Source of the DNA: Actinomadura sp. NAK00032
GTDB taxonomy: Bacteria; Actinomycetota; Actinomycetes; Streptosporangiales; Streptosporangiaceae
Reading direction: 5' to 3'
Assembly: GCF_013364275.1 (NCBI RefSeq)
Contig: NZ_CP054932.1
Coordinates: 310,001-374,000, forward strand
DNA length: 64,000 nucleotides
The stretch's first letter is position 1. Every line of letters begins with the position of its first letter. The position numbers were made by a program, and so were the translations under genes. Below, one piece after another: positions 23,538-32,091 of this stretch. Under the pieces are notes generated by a model. It had not been told where the DNA came from. It made no database searches and was given only the letters and a program-made list of their open reading frames with translations.

Positions 23538-26029
23538 ACCGATGCACCCAGCCCGGCTGCACGGGCCAGGTGGACGCGGACGGCTTCTGCGACGTCTGCG
23601 GCATGGCCCCGGCTCCCGCTCCCGCTCCCGGCCCGGCTGCCGCCCCGGCTTCGGGCCCCGCTTCGGCTTCCGTGCCTCCGCCCGCCGAGGCCCCGCCCCC
23701 GAGCCGTCCCACCCCCACCCCGGCCCCCGCACCCGCGGGCCCGGCCGCCGCCGGTCCGGCGCAGGGCGGGTACTCGCGCGCGGCGCCCGCCCGGGTGCCG
23801 GTCGCCGCCGTCACCACGCAGACGCCGTTCGCGCCGCCGACGAGCAGGGAGCCCCGCACGTCCGCGCCGAGCGGCACGGCCGGCGGCACCGCCGGCGGCT
23901 CGGCGGGGTCCGGCCGCGGGACGGTCGGGTCCGGCCGGACGGCCTCGCGCGGCGGCACCCGCGGCACCGGATCCAGCGGCTCGGCCCGGCGCGGGATGCT
24001 CGGCGCCGGGCTCGTCGAGGTCCCGCCCGTCCCGGCCCGCGACCCCGCCTCGGCGATCATGGAGAACCCGGAGGTGCCGGAGAACCGGCGCTTCTGCAGC
24101 CGCTGCGACGAGAAGGTCGGCCGCAGCCGCAACGGGCGCCCCGGCCGTACCGAGGGGTTCTGCCGCAGCTGCGGGCACCCGTTCTCGTTCACCCCGAAGC
24201 TGCGCGCGGGCGAACTGGTCGGCGGCCAGTACGAGGTGCTCGGCTGCCTCGCGCACGGCGGCCTCGGCTGGGTGTACCTGGCCCGCGACCACAACGTCAG
24301 CGAGCGCTGGGTCGTGCTGAAGGGCCTGCTCGACACCGGGGACGCCGACTCGCTCGCCGCCGCGACCGCCGAGCGCGCGTTCCTCGCCGAGGTCGAGCAC
24401 CCCAACATCGTCAAGATCTACAACTTCGTCCGGCACGGCGACTCCGGCTACATCGTGATGGAGTACGTCGGCGGGCGCTCGCTGAAGGACATCCTGCTCA
24501 GCATCCGCGCCGACCACGGCGACCAGGCGTCGCTGCCGCTCGGCCAGGTGATCGCGTACGGGCTGGAGGTGCTGAGCGCCCTCGGCTACCTGCACGGCGT
24601 CGGGCTGCTGTACTGCGACTTCAAGCCGGACAACGCGATCCAGTCCGAGGAGCAGCTCAAGCTGATCGACCTCGGCGGGGTCCGCCGCGCGTTCGACGTG
24701 GACAGCCCGATCTTCGGGACGCCCGGCTACCAGGCCCCCGAGATCGGCTCGCAGGGCCCGTCGGTCACCTCCGACCTCCACACGGTGGGCCGGACGCTCG
24801 CCGTCCTCAGCTTCCCGTTCCGCGGCTACACCGGGCGGCACCTGCGCAGCCTGCCGCCCCGCCACGAGGTCCCGGTGTTCCAGCGGCACGAGTCCTACCA
24901 CCGGCTGCTGCGGCGGGCCACGCACCCCGACCCGACCCGGCGGTTCCAGAGCGCCGCCGAGATGGCCGAGCAGCTCACCGGCGTCCTGCGCGAGGTGCTG
25001 GCCGCCGAGGACGGGCGCCCCCGCCCCGCGCCGTCGCCGCTGTTCGGGCCGGAGCAGGCCACGGCCGGCGCCGAGATCGTCACCGCCCTGGACGGCGCGC
25101 CGTCGACGATCCTGGTGCCGCTGGAGCCCCGGGCCGCCGCGGCGGCGCTGCCCGTCCCGCTGGTGTCGGCCGCCGACCCGGCCGCCGCGTTCCTGTCCGG
25201 GCTCACCGCCCGCGACCCGGCCGAGCTGGCCGCCGCGCTCGGCTCGGCCCCCGTCGCGTCCCGTGAGGTGCGGCTCGCGCTGGTGCGCGTCCGCATCGAG
25301 CTGGGCGACCTCGACGGCGCCGCCCGGCTGCTGGAGGAGATCGCCGCCGAGGCCCCCGACGACTGGCGCGTCGACTGGTACCGGGGCGTCCGCGCCCTCG
25401 CCGGCGGGCAGGGCGGCGAGGCCGTCGCCGTGTTCAACGACCTGTACGACCTGGCACCCGGCGAGCAGGCGCCGAAGCTGGCGCTCGCGTTCTGCTACGA
25501 GACGCTGGGCGACACGCGCAGCGCCAGCCACTACCACCAGACGGTCTGGCGCACCGACCCCACCCACGTCAGCGCCGCGTTCGGGCTGGCCCGCACCTCT
25601 CTCGCCGCCGGCGACCGGGCCGCCGCCGAACGCGTCCTGGACTCGGTCCCCCGCATCTCCAGCCACTACCTGGCCGCGCAGCTCGCCGCCGTCGCCACGG
25701 TCGTCCGCGGCCGCAGCCCCGGCGAGCTGAACGCCGCCGTGCTCATCGAGGCGGGCCGCCGCCTGGCCTCGCTGCGCCTCGACACCGAGCGGGCCGCCGC
25801 GTTCACCGCCGAGGTCCTGGCGGCCGCCCTCGCCTGGCTCCGCGCGGGCCGCGCGCCGATCCCGGCCGGCGTCCGGCAGCGGATCCTCGGCACCGACATG
25901 ACCGAGGCCGCCCTGCGCGCCAAGCTGGAGGACACCTACCGCGTCCTCGCCAAGCTCGCCGACGACGCCGAGCACCGGCACGCGATGGTCAAACGCGCCA
26001 ACGCCGTCCGCCCGAGGACGCTCTTCTGA
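23534..26029 (+). CDS. pknG: Serine/threonine protein kinase PknG
   Basis: An 831-residue soluble kinase with the PknG layout. An extra N-terminal zinc ribbon (Cys4, 9, 19, 22) precedes a Pro/Ala/Gly-rich linker to about residue 180. A rubredoxin-like site follows (FCSRCDEKVG ... FCRSCGHPF), then the kinase at about 229-485 with GGLGWVYLA, catalytic Lys in WVVLKGLL, CDFKPDN in place of HRDxKxxN, DLG in place of DFG, and APE. TPR-like helices fill the rest. Loss of the HRD arginine and a DLG-type metal motif match mycobacterial PknG. There it phosphorylates the FHA protein GarA to steer 2-oxoglutarate metabolism. The downstream FHA gene may be the local substrate. Confidence 0.93.
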   Translation: MNRCTQPGCTGQVDADGFCDVCGMAPAPAPAPGPAAAPASGPASASVPPPAEAPPPSRPTPTPAPAPAGPAAAGPAQGGYSRAAPARVPVAAVTTQTPFAPPTSREPRTSAPSGTAGGTAGGSAGSGRGTVGSGRTASRGGTRGTGSSGSARRGMLGAGLVEVPPVPARDPASAIMENPEVPENRRFCSRCDEKVGRSRNGRPGRTEGFCRSCGHPFSFTPKLRAGELVGGQYEVLGCLAHGGLGWVYLARDHNVSERWVVLKGLLDTGDADSLAAATAERAFLAEVEHPNIVKIYNFVRHGDSGYIVMEYVGGRSLKDILLSIRADHGDQASLPLGQVIAYGLEVLSALGYLHGVGLLYCDFKPDNAIQSEEQLKLIDLGGVRRAFDVDSPIFGTPGYQAPEIGSQGPSVTSDLHTVGRTLAVLSFPFRGYTGRHLRSLPPRHEVPVFQRHESYHRLLRRATHPDPTRRFQSAAEMAEQLTGVLREVLAAEDGRPRPAPSPLFGPEQATAGAEIVTALDGAPSTILVPLEPRAAAAALPVPLVSAADPAAAFLSGLTARDPAELAAALGSAPVASREVRLALVRVRIELGDLDGAARLLEEIAAEAPDDWRVDWYRGVRALAGGQGGEAVAVFNDLYDLAPGEQAPKLALAFCYETLGDTRSASHYHQTVWRTDPTHVSAAFGLARTSLAAGDRAAAERVLDSVPRISSHYLAAQLAAVATVVRGRSPGELNAAVLIEAGRRLASLRLDTERAAAFTAEVLAAALAWLRAGRAPIPAGVRQRILGTDMTEAALRAKLEDTYRVLAKLADDAEHRHAMVKRANAVRPRTLF

Positions 26030-26110
26030 CCTTGACGTCCTCCCCGCCCGAAGGCGGGGATTCTAACCCGTCCCCTACGAAGGCAGGAGAGCAGGTTGAG
26101 GTTCGCGGTT
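26012..26110 (-). ncRNA. Candidate omega-RNA (reRNA) of the TnpB element
   Basis: In IS605-type elements the guide RNA covers the 3' end of tnpB, the right-end hairpin and the first bases of flanking DNA. Here the hairpin is CCCCGCC-CGAA-GGCGGGG (26042-26059, plus-strand reading), and the usual end GGACGTCAA lies at 26032-26040 on the minus strand. The guide would then begin GGTCAGAAGAGCGTCC, which is the antisense of the last codons of pknG. The 5' limit of the RNA is a guess. Confidence 0.4.
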
Positions 26111-27384
26111 CACCGGCCGGGCCATCGCCCTGCCTCCCCGCGCGGCCACCGTGCGTCCCACGGCGGTGTCTTTGATGTTGCGGGCGGCGTTGATGTCGGC
26201 GTTGGCCCGGTGCCCGCAGGCGACGCATCGGAACACCGCTTGGCTCTCGCGGTTGTCCGGGGCGCGGTGCCCGCAGGCGTTGCAGGTCTGCGACGTGTAA
26301 CGCGGGTCGACTCGGACGACGCGTCCGGGTGCCTTGTGTTCCAGCCGGGTGACGAGCCGGCCCCACCCCGCCGCGAGGATCGAGCGGTTGAGCCCGGCCT
26401 TGGCCCGAACCCCGGTGCCGGGTGCGTCGATGGTGCCGCGGGCCGACCGGGTCATCCCGGCGATGTTGAGGTCCTCGACGGCGATCAGGTCGAAGCGGCG
26501 CGCCAGATCCGTCGAGGTCTTCTCCACCCAGTCCTTGCGGCGGTCGGCCTCACGTGCTCTGAGCCCGGCTATGGCGGCCTTGACGCGGGCACGGCGGTTC
26601 GAACCCGGGTTCGCACGGGCCAGGCGGCGCAGCAGCCGGTGCAGCCGCTCGGCCTCACCCGGCGTCAGGCCCGGCACGGTGCTGGTCTGGCCGGTGGACA
26701 ACGCGGCGGACACGGCCACGCCCCGATCCACACCGACCGCCTCACCGTTACCGGGCGCGGGCACCGGGTCGGGGATCGTGGCGAATGCGACGTGCCAGCG
26801 TCCGGCGCGGTCGCGGGTCATTCGGAACGATTTCACCCCGGGCGGGACGGGGCTGGACCAGCGGAACCGCACCCAGCCCACTTTGGGGACCCGCACCTCA
26901 CCGGTGCGGCGGCCCAGCCGCCGCACATCCCACGCACGGCCGCGCACCCCGACGATCCGGAAACCCTCGTGCACCCCGGCCTTACGCCACGTCGGACGCC
27001 GGTGCGTGCCCGCGAAGAAGTTCGCCATCGCCTGCGCGAAGTCCCGAAGCGCCTGCTGCTGCACTGTCTGCGAACCGGCCGCCAGCCACCCGAACGCGGC
27101 ACGAGCCTCGGTCAACTGCCGGGCCTGCGCGGCATACCCCGGCGCCGGACCCCGCCGAGGCGTCCACCATGCCTGCTGCTCCACAGCCAAATTCCATACG
27201 AACCGGGCATGCGAGCAGTGCTCCAGCAGCCCAGCCTCCTGGGCAGGGGTCGGGCACAGCCGGTACCGGGACACGCACCGACCGTACCGACCGCCACCGA
27301 CAGAACCCGGAGAGTCAACGTGCCCGAGCATCCCGCGTTTCCTCCCCGCCCTGAAGGACGGGGTCTCCACGCTGCAGGTATCAG
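26032..27384 (-). mobile_element. IS200/IS605-type element carrying only tnpB (IS1341-like)
   Basis: One tnpB gene is flanked by subterminal hairpins of related sequence: CCCCGCC-CGAA-GGCGGGG at 26042-26059 and CCCCGCCC-TGAA-GGACGGGG at 27344-27363. No tnpA is present, so the element cannot move alone. If the ends are 26032 and 27384, removing it leaves the pknG stop TGA, two bases CC, and the ATG of the next gene, a natural operon junction. The left flank on the element's own strand would be TTCAT, a plausible TTxAx-type insertion and target-adjacent motif. The ends are deduced, not proven. Confidence 0.65.
26075..27274 (-). CDS. tnpB: TnpB-family RNA-guided nuclease (IS605 OrfB)
   Basis: A protein of about 399 residues. 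The N-terminus RYRLCPTPAQEAGLLEHCSHARFVWN is the standard OrfB start. The split RuvC site is intact: Asp in AVGVDRGV, Glu in IAVEDLNIAGM, and Asp in ANADINAARNI. Between the last two lies a four-cysteine zinc finger (CNACGHRA ... CVACGHRA). The GTG at 27274 is preferred; an ATG at 27331 would add 19 residues and overlap the left-end hairpin region. In characterised relatives, TnpB cuts the donor or empty site under guidance of the omega-RNA. With all catalytic residues present this copy may be active. Confidence 0.9.
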   Translation of the reverse strand: MSRYRLCPTPAQEAGLLEHCSHARFVWNLAVEQQAWWTPRRGPAPGYAAQARQLTEARAAFGWLAAGSQTVQQQALRDFAQAMANFFAGTHRRPTWRKAGVHEGFRIVGVRGRAWDVRRLGRRTGEVRVPKVGWVRFRWSSPVPPGVKSFRMTRDRAGRWHVAFATIPDPVPAPGNGEAVGVDRGVAVSAALSTGQTSTVPGLTPGEAERLHRLLRRLARANPGSNRRARVKAAIAGLRAREADRRKDWVEKTSTDLARRFDLIAVEDLNIAGMTRSARGTIDAPGTGVRAKAGLNRSILAAGWGRLVTRLEHKAPGRVVRVDPRYTSQTCNACGHRAPDNRESQAVFRCVACGHRANADINAARNIKDTAVGRTVAARGGRAMARPVNREPQPALLPS

Positions 27385-27636
27385 ATGAACGCCCCCCAGC
27401 GCACCCCCATCGCGCCCTGCCCCGCCTGCGTCGAGCCCGCCCAGACCCGAGACCGCTACCGCGACGTCGGGCTGCGGCGGCGGTGGAACGAGGACGCGGT
27501 CGCGCTGGGCGGCGACGGTCCGGACGATGCGGCGCGGCGGCTGCTGCGGGCGGCGCTGGACGCGGGCGGCCACGACAACGTGACGGTGGCGGTGCTGCCC
27601 AGCCCGCCGCCCGGAGCCGGGAGAGAGCGGGGCTGA
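27385..27636 (+). pseudogene. PP2C-type protein phosphatase with the catalytic core deleted
   Basis: Only 83 residues remain. They start MNAPQRTPIAPCPACVEPAQ, a zinc-ribbon start like those of its operon neighbours. They pass directly to GLRRRWNEDAVALGG, the first PP2C motif, and then to DDAARRLLRAALDAGGHDNVTVAVL, the last PP2C motif with the terminal Asp-Asn. A normal PP2C domain has about 230-250 residues, so some 150-180 are missing, including the DGMGG-type metal motif. The second half of the zinc ribbon is also gone. The reading frame is nevertheless open and overlaps the next gene by one base, so a short protein may be made, but it cannot be a phosphatase. An IS element lies directly upstream. 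Confidence 0.8.
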
Positions 27637-28955
27637 TGAGCGGGTTTCCGGAGTTCACCGTCCGTGTGGACCAGAACGCCTACCTTCCGGCGGGCGGGCG
27701 GGAGATGCACGCGATCGTGACCGTGGAGGCGCGCTCGTCCGGCGGCGGCGGTGGAGGCGGTGGCGGAGGCGGCGGGGCCGGCGGCGCTCCGGCGGCGGAG
27801 ATCATCCTCGTCGACACGTCGGGGTCGATGTCGTACCGGGGCAAGATGGCGGCGGCGAAGCGCGCCGCGCGGGCCGCGGTGAACGTGCTGCGGGACGGCG
27901 TGCACTTCGCGGTCGTCGCGGGCGCGAACCGGCCGCGGATGGTCTACCCGCAGGGGGAGCGGCTCATCGCGGCGGACGAGGCGTCCCGGCGCGGCGCGGT
28001 GAACGCGATCGGGCGGCTGGAGGCGGCCGGCGGGACGGCGATCGGGTCGTGGCTGCGGCTCGCCGAGCGGCTGTTCGCCGGGCACGACGACGCCGTCCGG
28101 CACGCGATCCTGCTGACCGACGGCAAGAACCAGCACGAGTCCGAGGAGGAGCTCGACGCGGCGCTGGCGGCGTGCACCGGGAAGTTCCTGTGCGACGCGC
28201 GGGGCGTCGGCACCGACTGGGAGGTCGCCGAGCTGCGCAAGATCACCTCGGCGCTGCTGGGCGGGTTCCTGGACGTCCCCGACCCCGCCGACCTGGAGGC
28301 CGACTTCCTGGCGATGACGCGCGCCGCGATGGGCAAGGAGGTCGCGGACGTCGCGATGCGCGTCTGGACCCCGCGGCAGGCGCGGCTCCAGTTCGTCAAG
28401 CAGATGGTCCCGGCCGTGGAGGACCTGACCGACCGCCGTGTGGACTCGGGCGCGCAGACGGGCGACTACCCGCTCGGCGCGTGGGGGAGCGAGTCCCGCG
28501 AGTACCACCTGTGCGTCGAGGTGCCGCCCGGCGACATCGGGCGGCAGATGCGGGCGGCGGGGGTGAGGCTCCTCGCGGGCGACCAGGTGCTCGGGTCCGG
28601 GAACATCCTCGCCGAGTGGACGGACGACGAGGCCCGCTCGACCGCGATCAACCGGCGGGTCGCGCACCACACCGGGCAGTCGGAGCTCGCGGAGGCGATC
28701 CAGGAGGGCCTGGAGGCGCGGCGCCGCGGCGACGAGGACACCGCGACCGCCCGGCTCGGCCGCGCGGTCGTGCTGGCGCGGGAGGTCGGGAACGAGCAGA
28801 TCTCCGGCCTGCTCGGCCGGGTCGTGGACGTGGTGGACGAGGCGTCCGGCACCGTCCGGCTGAAGCGGGACGTGGCGAAGGCGGACGAGATGTCGCTCGA
28901 CACCCGGTCCGTCCGGACCGTCCGAACCCGGCACGGCGACGAGGCGGGAGGCTGA
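27636..28955 (+). CDS. VWA-domain protein of the PknG operon
   Basis: A 439-residue soluble protein. An N-terminal beta domain (FPEFTVRVDQNAYLPAGG) is interrupted by a run of twelve glycines at about residues 37-48. The von Willebrand A domain follows, with an intact metal site DTSGSMS, a Thr in GGTAIGSWL and an Asp in LLTDGKNQH. After it comes a beta-sandwich region (WTPRQARLQFVKQMVPAVEDL ... YHLCVEVPPGDIG) and a helical end. Similar proteins occur with bacterial phosphoprotein signalling genes. It starts within the stop codon of the phosphatase remnant (TGATG). It could bind a phosphorylated partner or assemble a complex; no enzyme activity is expected. Confidence 0.88.
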   Translation: MSGFPEFTVRVDQNAYLPAGGREMHAIVTVEARSSGGGGGGGGGGGGAGGAPAAEIILVDTSGSMSYRGKMAAAKRAARAAVNVLRDGVHFAVVAGANRPRMVYPQGERLIAADEASRRGAVNAIGRLEAAGGTAIGSWLRLAERLFAGHDDAVRHAILLTDGKNQHESEEELDAALAACTGKFLCDARGVGTDWEVAELRKITSALLGGFLDVPDPADLEADFLAMTRAAMGKEVADVAMRVWTPRQARLQFVKQMVPAVEDLTDRRVDSGAQTGDYPLGAWGSESREYHLCVEVPPGDIGRQMRAAGVRLLAGDQVLGSGNILAEWTDDEARSTAINRRVAHHTGQSELAEAIQEGLEARRRGDEDTATARLGRAVVLAREVGNEQISGLLGRVVDVVDEASGTVRLKRDVAKADEMSLDTRSVRTVRTRHGDEAGG

Positions 28956-28960
28956 GGCCC

Positions 28961-29680
28961 ATGCCGGTCTGCCCGAACGGGCACACGTCCGCGGACGGTC
29001 GGTACTGCGACGTCTGCGGCGACGCCATCCCCGCCCCGCCGTCAGCCCCCGCGCCGTCAGCCCCCGCGCCGTCAGCCGCCGACCCGGCCGAGCCGCCGGT
29101 GTGCCCGCACTGCGGGACGCCCCGCTCGGGCCGCTTCTGCGAGGCCGACGGCTACGACTTCGACACCGGCACCCTCTATACGGTCGAGCTGTCGATCGAC
29201 CGCGCGGCGCGGGCGGTGCCGCTGGTGCCGCAGCCCCGCACCGGCAGCGCCCCGGCCGTGTCGTCATGGCCGTCGGCGCTGGTCGCGGCGGACCGCGCCT
29301 ACTTCGACGCGGTCCTCGCCGAGATGGGGCCGGACGCTGCGGGCCTGACGTTCCCGCCGTACTGCCCGGAGCGCCGCGTCCCGCTGCGCGGCGGGCAGGT
29401 CCGGATCGGGCGGCGCAGCGCGTCCCGCGGGCTCCTCCCGGAGATCGACCTGGGCGCGCCGCCCGAAGACCCCGGCGTGTCGCATCTGCACGCCGTCCTG
29501 CTGGCGCAGCCGGACGGCTCCTGGAACCTCGTCGACCCCGGTTCGACGAACGGCACCACGGTGAACGGCGGGACCGAGCCGATCCCGGTGAACGTGCCGG
29601 TGCCGATGCGTGACGGCGACCGCATCCATGTGGGCGCTTGGACGACCATCACGCTGTCCTTGCAGGAGGGCCCGCCATGA
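28961..29680 (+). CDS. Zinc-ribbon and FHA-domain protein, likely PknG substrate
   Basis: A 239-residue protein. Residues 1-22 form one zinc ribbon (CPNGH ... YCDVCG). A second CxxC pair (CPHCG, about residue 48) is followed by a lone Cys. The C-terminal FHA domain has the phospho-binding residues in the order IGRRSASRG, SHLHAVLL and GSTNGTTVNG. In mycobacteria PknG acts on GarA, a small FHA protein with an N-terminal threonine site. This protein is larger, and its N-terminus carries ribbons rather than the GarA ETTS motif, so it may be a different kind of target or an adaptor. It begins five bases after the VWA gene and overlaps glnX in ATGA. Confidence 0.88.
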   Translation: MPVCPNGHTSADGRYCDVCGDAIPAPPSAPAPSAPAPSAADPAEPPVCPHCGTPRSGRFCEADGYDFDTGTLYTVELSIDRAARAVPLVPQPRTGSAPAVSSWPSALVAADRAYFDAVLAEMGPDAAGLTFPPYCPERRVPLRGGQVRIGRRSASRGLLPEIDLGAPPEDPGVSHLHAVLLAQPDGSWNLVDPGSTNGTTVNGGTEPIPVNVPVPMRDGDRIHVGAWTTITLSLQEGPP

Positions 29681-31218
29681 CGATGAGTCCCGCGCAGCCG
29701 GCGGTTCCCGCTCCCCGGACGCCCCCCGCCCCAGTGCCCCCCGCCCCGTCTCCCGGCCCGGCCCCCACCGATGCGAAACCGCAGCGCGGCGGCCGTCTGC
29801 GGGCGTTCTTCCGGGGCGGCTGGACGCGGACGATCCCCGGCCGCATCCGCGCCCACGCGGTGCTCTGCCTCGCCGCGCTGATCGCGCTGCTGGCGGTCCT
29901 CGCCGTCGCGATCGGGAACGCGCGCGACTCCGTCCAGACGATCGGGCACGACGCGGGCCCGCAGGTCGTCGCGACGGGCACGCTGTACTTCGCGCTCAGC
30001 GACATGGACGCGCAGGTGTCGAACATCCTGCTGATCGGCCGCGAGCACAACCTCGGCATCGGCTACGACGCGTCGCTGCGGACGTACGAGAAGCGCCGCG
30101 CGGACGCCCACGCCGCGGCGGTGCAGGCCGCGCAGCTCGCCGGCCGCGACCCCGCGCTGAAGCTGACCGTCCAGGAGGTGCTGGACGGCCTCGGCCGCTA
30201 CGAGTGGCTGGTCGGCCGGGCGATGCAGCTCGACGCCCAGTCCGACCACGCGCCGGGCGAGCTGCCGCCCCAGGTCATCAACGCCTACCGCGAGGCGTGC
30301 GACCTGATGAAGCTGCAACTGCTCCCGAAGGCGTACAACATCACGCTCGACAGCGGCGCGCACGTCCGGCAGTCGTACGAGACGAAGCGCACGGCGGTCC
30401 TCGCGGGCCGCACCTGGGTCGCCGTCACCGGCCTGCTCGTGCTGCTGCTCCTGATCGCGACGCAGCTGTACCTGGCGCGGACGTTCCGCCGCATGCTGAA
30501 CCCGGCGCTGGTGCTGGCGACGCTCGGCACGATCGTCCTGACCGCCGTCGGCGCGGGCCTGCTGACGGCGCACGCGGGCCACATCAAGAAGGCCAAGGAG
30601 GACGGGTTCGACTCCATCCTCCAGCTGTCGCGGGCGCGGGCGATCAGCCACAGCGCGTTCGCCGACGAGAGCCGCTACCTGCTCGACCCGGGCCGCGCCG
30701 ACACCTACGAGCAGACCTACCTCGACAAGTCCCTGGCGGTGATCTACCCGGACCTCGGCGACAAGCCGGTGAACCTGGAGAACTACTACGCGGGCCTGGA
30801 GCAGAAGGTCGCCCCGTACAAGCCGGGGCGGGGCGCCGTCCCGTTCCTCGGCTTCTTCGGGGACGAGGCGCGCACGACCGACAAGGGGCGTGAAGCGGAC
30901 ACGCTGGCGAAGACGCTGGCGGCGTACCGGGTCGTCCAGCGCAACGACGCCGAGATGCGGCGGCTCGCGGCGTCCGGGAACCGGGCCGGCGCCATCGACC
31001 TGCGGATGGGCCGCACGTCCAACGCCATCCGCGACTTCGGCGCCTACGACGCGGCGCTCAGCGCGCTGACGGCCGTCCACCAGGACGCCTTCGACAAGGC
31101 CATCGCGGACGCCGACGGCGGGCTGCGCGGCTGGAACGCCGTCCCGCCCGTCGGGACCGCCGTCATCGCCCTGCTGGTGCTCGCGGGGATCCGTCCCCGG
31201 CTGGCCGAGTTCCGCTGA
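29677..31218 (+). CDS. glnX: GlnX-like transmembrane signal protein
   Basis: A 513-residue membrane protein. A Pro-rich cytoplasmic N-terminus leads to TM1 (about residues 60-80, VLCLAALIALLAVLAVAIG). A helical extracytoplasmic domain of about 170 residues follows, then a TM2/TM3 pair (GLLVLLLLIATQLYLA; VLATLGTIVLTAVGAGLLT), a second helical domain, and TM4 at the C-terminus. This duplicated layout is that of GlnX, which in mycobacteria lies beside glnH and pknG and passes the amino-acid signal across the membrane. It is coupled to the FHA gene upstream and is 20 bp from glnH. Confidence 0.85.
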   Translation: MTMSPAQPAVPAPRTPPAPVPPAPSPGPAPTDAKPQRGGRLRAFFRGGWTRTIPGRIRAHAVLCLAALIALLAVLAVAIGNARDSVQTIGHDAGPQVVATGTLYFALSDMDAQVSNILLIGREHNLGIGYDASLRTYEKRRADAHAAAVQAAQLAGRDPALKLTVQEVLDGLGRYEWLVGRAMQLDAQSDHAPGELPPQVINAYREACDLMKLQLLPKAYNITLDSGAHVRQSYETKRTAVLAGRTWVAVTGLLVLLLLIATQLYLARTFRRMLNPALVLATLGTIVLTAVGAGLLTAHAGHIKKAKEDGFDSILQLSRARAISHSAFADESRYLLDPGRADTYEQTYLDKSLAVIYPDLGDKPVNLENYYAGLEQKVAPYKPGRGAVPFLGFFGDEARTTDKGREADTLAKTLAAYRVVQRNDAEMRRLAASGNRAGAIDLRMGRTSNAIRDFGAYDAALSALTAVHQDAFDKAIADADGGLRGWNAVPPVGTAVIALLVLAGIRPRLAEFR

Positions 31219-31238
31219 CCGGAGGAGAGCAGCAGACC

Positions 31239-32069
31239 ATGCGCGCCACCACCACGTTCACCCGGGCCGCGGCCGCCGCCGTCCTGGCCGCCTCGGTGCT
31301 CGCGGGCTGCGGCCTCGGCGGCACCGAGAAGACGTCCGTGGCCGGCAAGGACTCGCTGGTCATCGGCGTGAAGGAGGACCAGCCTGCGCTCGGCGTCAAG
31401 CGCCCGGACGGGACGTACGAGGGCTTCGACGTCGACGTCGCCACCTACATCGCGGGGCGGCTCGGCGTCCCGAAGAGCCGCATCACGTGGCGGACGACGA
31501 ACTCGTCCGTCCGCGAGGAGGCGCTCGCCAAGGGCACCGTCGACATGATCGTCGCGACGTACTCGATCACCCCGAAGCGCAAGATGAAGGTCACCTTCGG
31601 CGGGCCATACTACGTCGCCCACCAGGACACCTTCGTCCGCGCCGACGCCGGCGCGATCCGCGACGTCCGCGACCTGAAGGACAAGCGGATCTGCGAGGTG
31701 ACCGGCTCCAACTCCTGGCGCCGCGTCATCGAGGAGCGCAAGGTCGCCGCGAAGCCGGTCACCGTGGGCACCTACGGCGCCTGCATGGACGCCCTCGCCG
31801 CCGGCCGGCTGGACGCGGTGTCGACCGACGACCTGATCCTCGCCGGGTTCGCCGCCGGCCGCCCCGGCCGCATGATCAACGCGCCGTTCACCGACGAGAA
31901 GTACGGCGTCGGCCTCAAGAAGGGCGACCTGAAGGGCTGCGAGGAGGTCAACCGCGCCATCACCGCGATGTACCAGGACGGCACCGCCGAGCGCCTGCTC
32001 ACCAAGTGGTTCGGCAAGTCGGGCCTGAAGCTGACGACGAGCGTCCCCCAGTTCGAGGGCTGCACCTGA
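31239..32069 (+). CDS. glnH: GlnH-type glutamate/aspartate-binding lipoprotein
   Basis: A 276-residue periplasmic binding protein, family 3. The signal peptide ends in the lipobox LAGC, so it should be anchored by lipid at Cys24 or nearby. The amino-acid-binding fold shows GVKEDQPALGVKRPDGTYEGFDVDVA, the ligand Arg region (TTNSSVREEAL), and AVSTDDLILAG. GGAGGAG precedes the ATG. No ABC permease or ATPase is nearby, which supports a sensory rather than transport role as in the mycobacterial glnH-glnX-pknG locus. Two cysteines (ICEVTGS ... GTYGACMDAL) may form a disulfide. Confidence 0.92.
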   Translation: MRATTTFTRAAAAAVLAASVLAGCGLGGTEKTSVAGKDSLVIGVKEDQPALGVKRPDGTYEGFDVDVATYIAGRLGVPKSRITWRTTNSSVREEALAKGTVDMIVATYSITPKRKMKVTFGGPYYVAHQDTFVRADAGAIRDVRDLKDKRICEVTGSNSWRRVIEERKVAAKPVTVGTYGACMDALAAGRLDAVSTDDLILAGFAAGRPGRMINAPFTDEKYGVGLKKGDLKGCEEVNRAITAMYQDGTAERLLTKWFGKSGLKLTTSVPQFEGCT

Positions 32070-32091
32070 CGCCTCGGGCCGCCCCGCCGGG

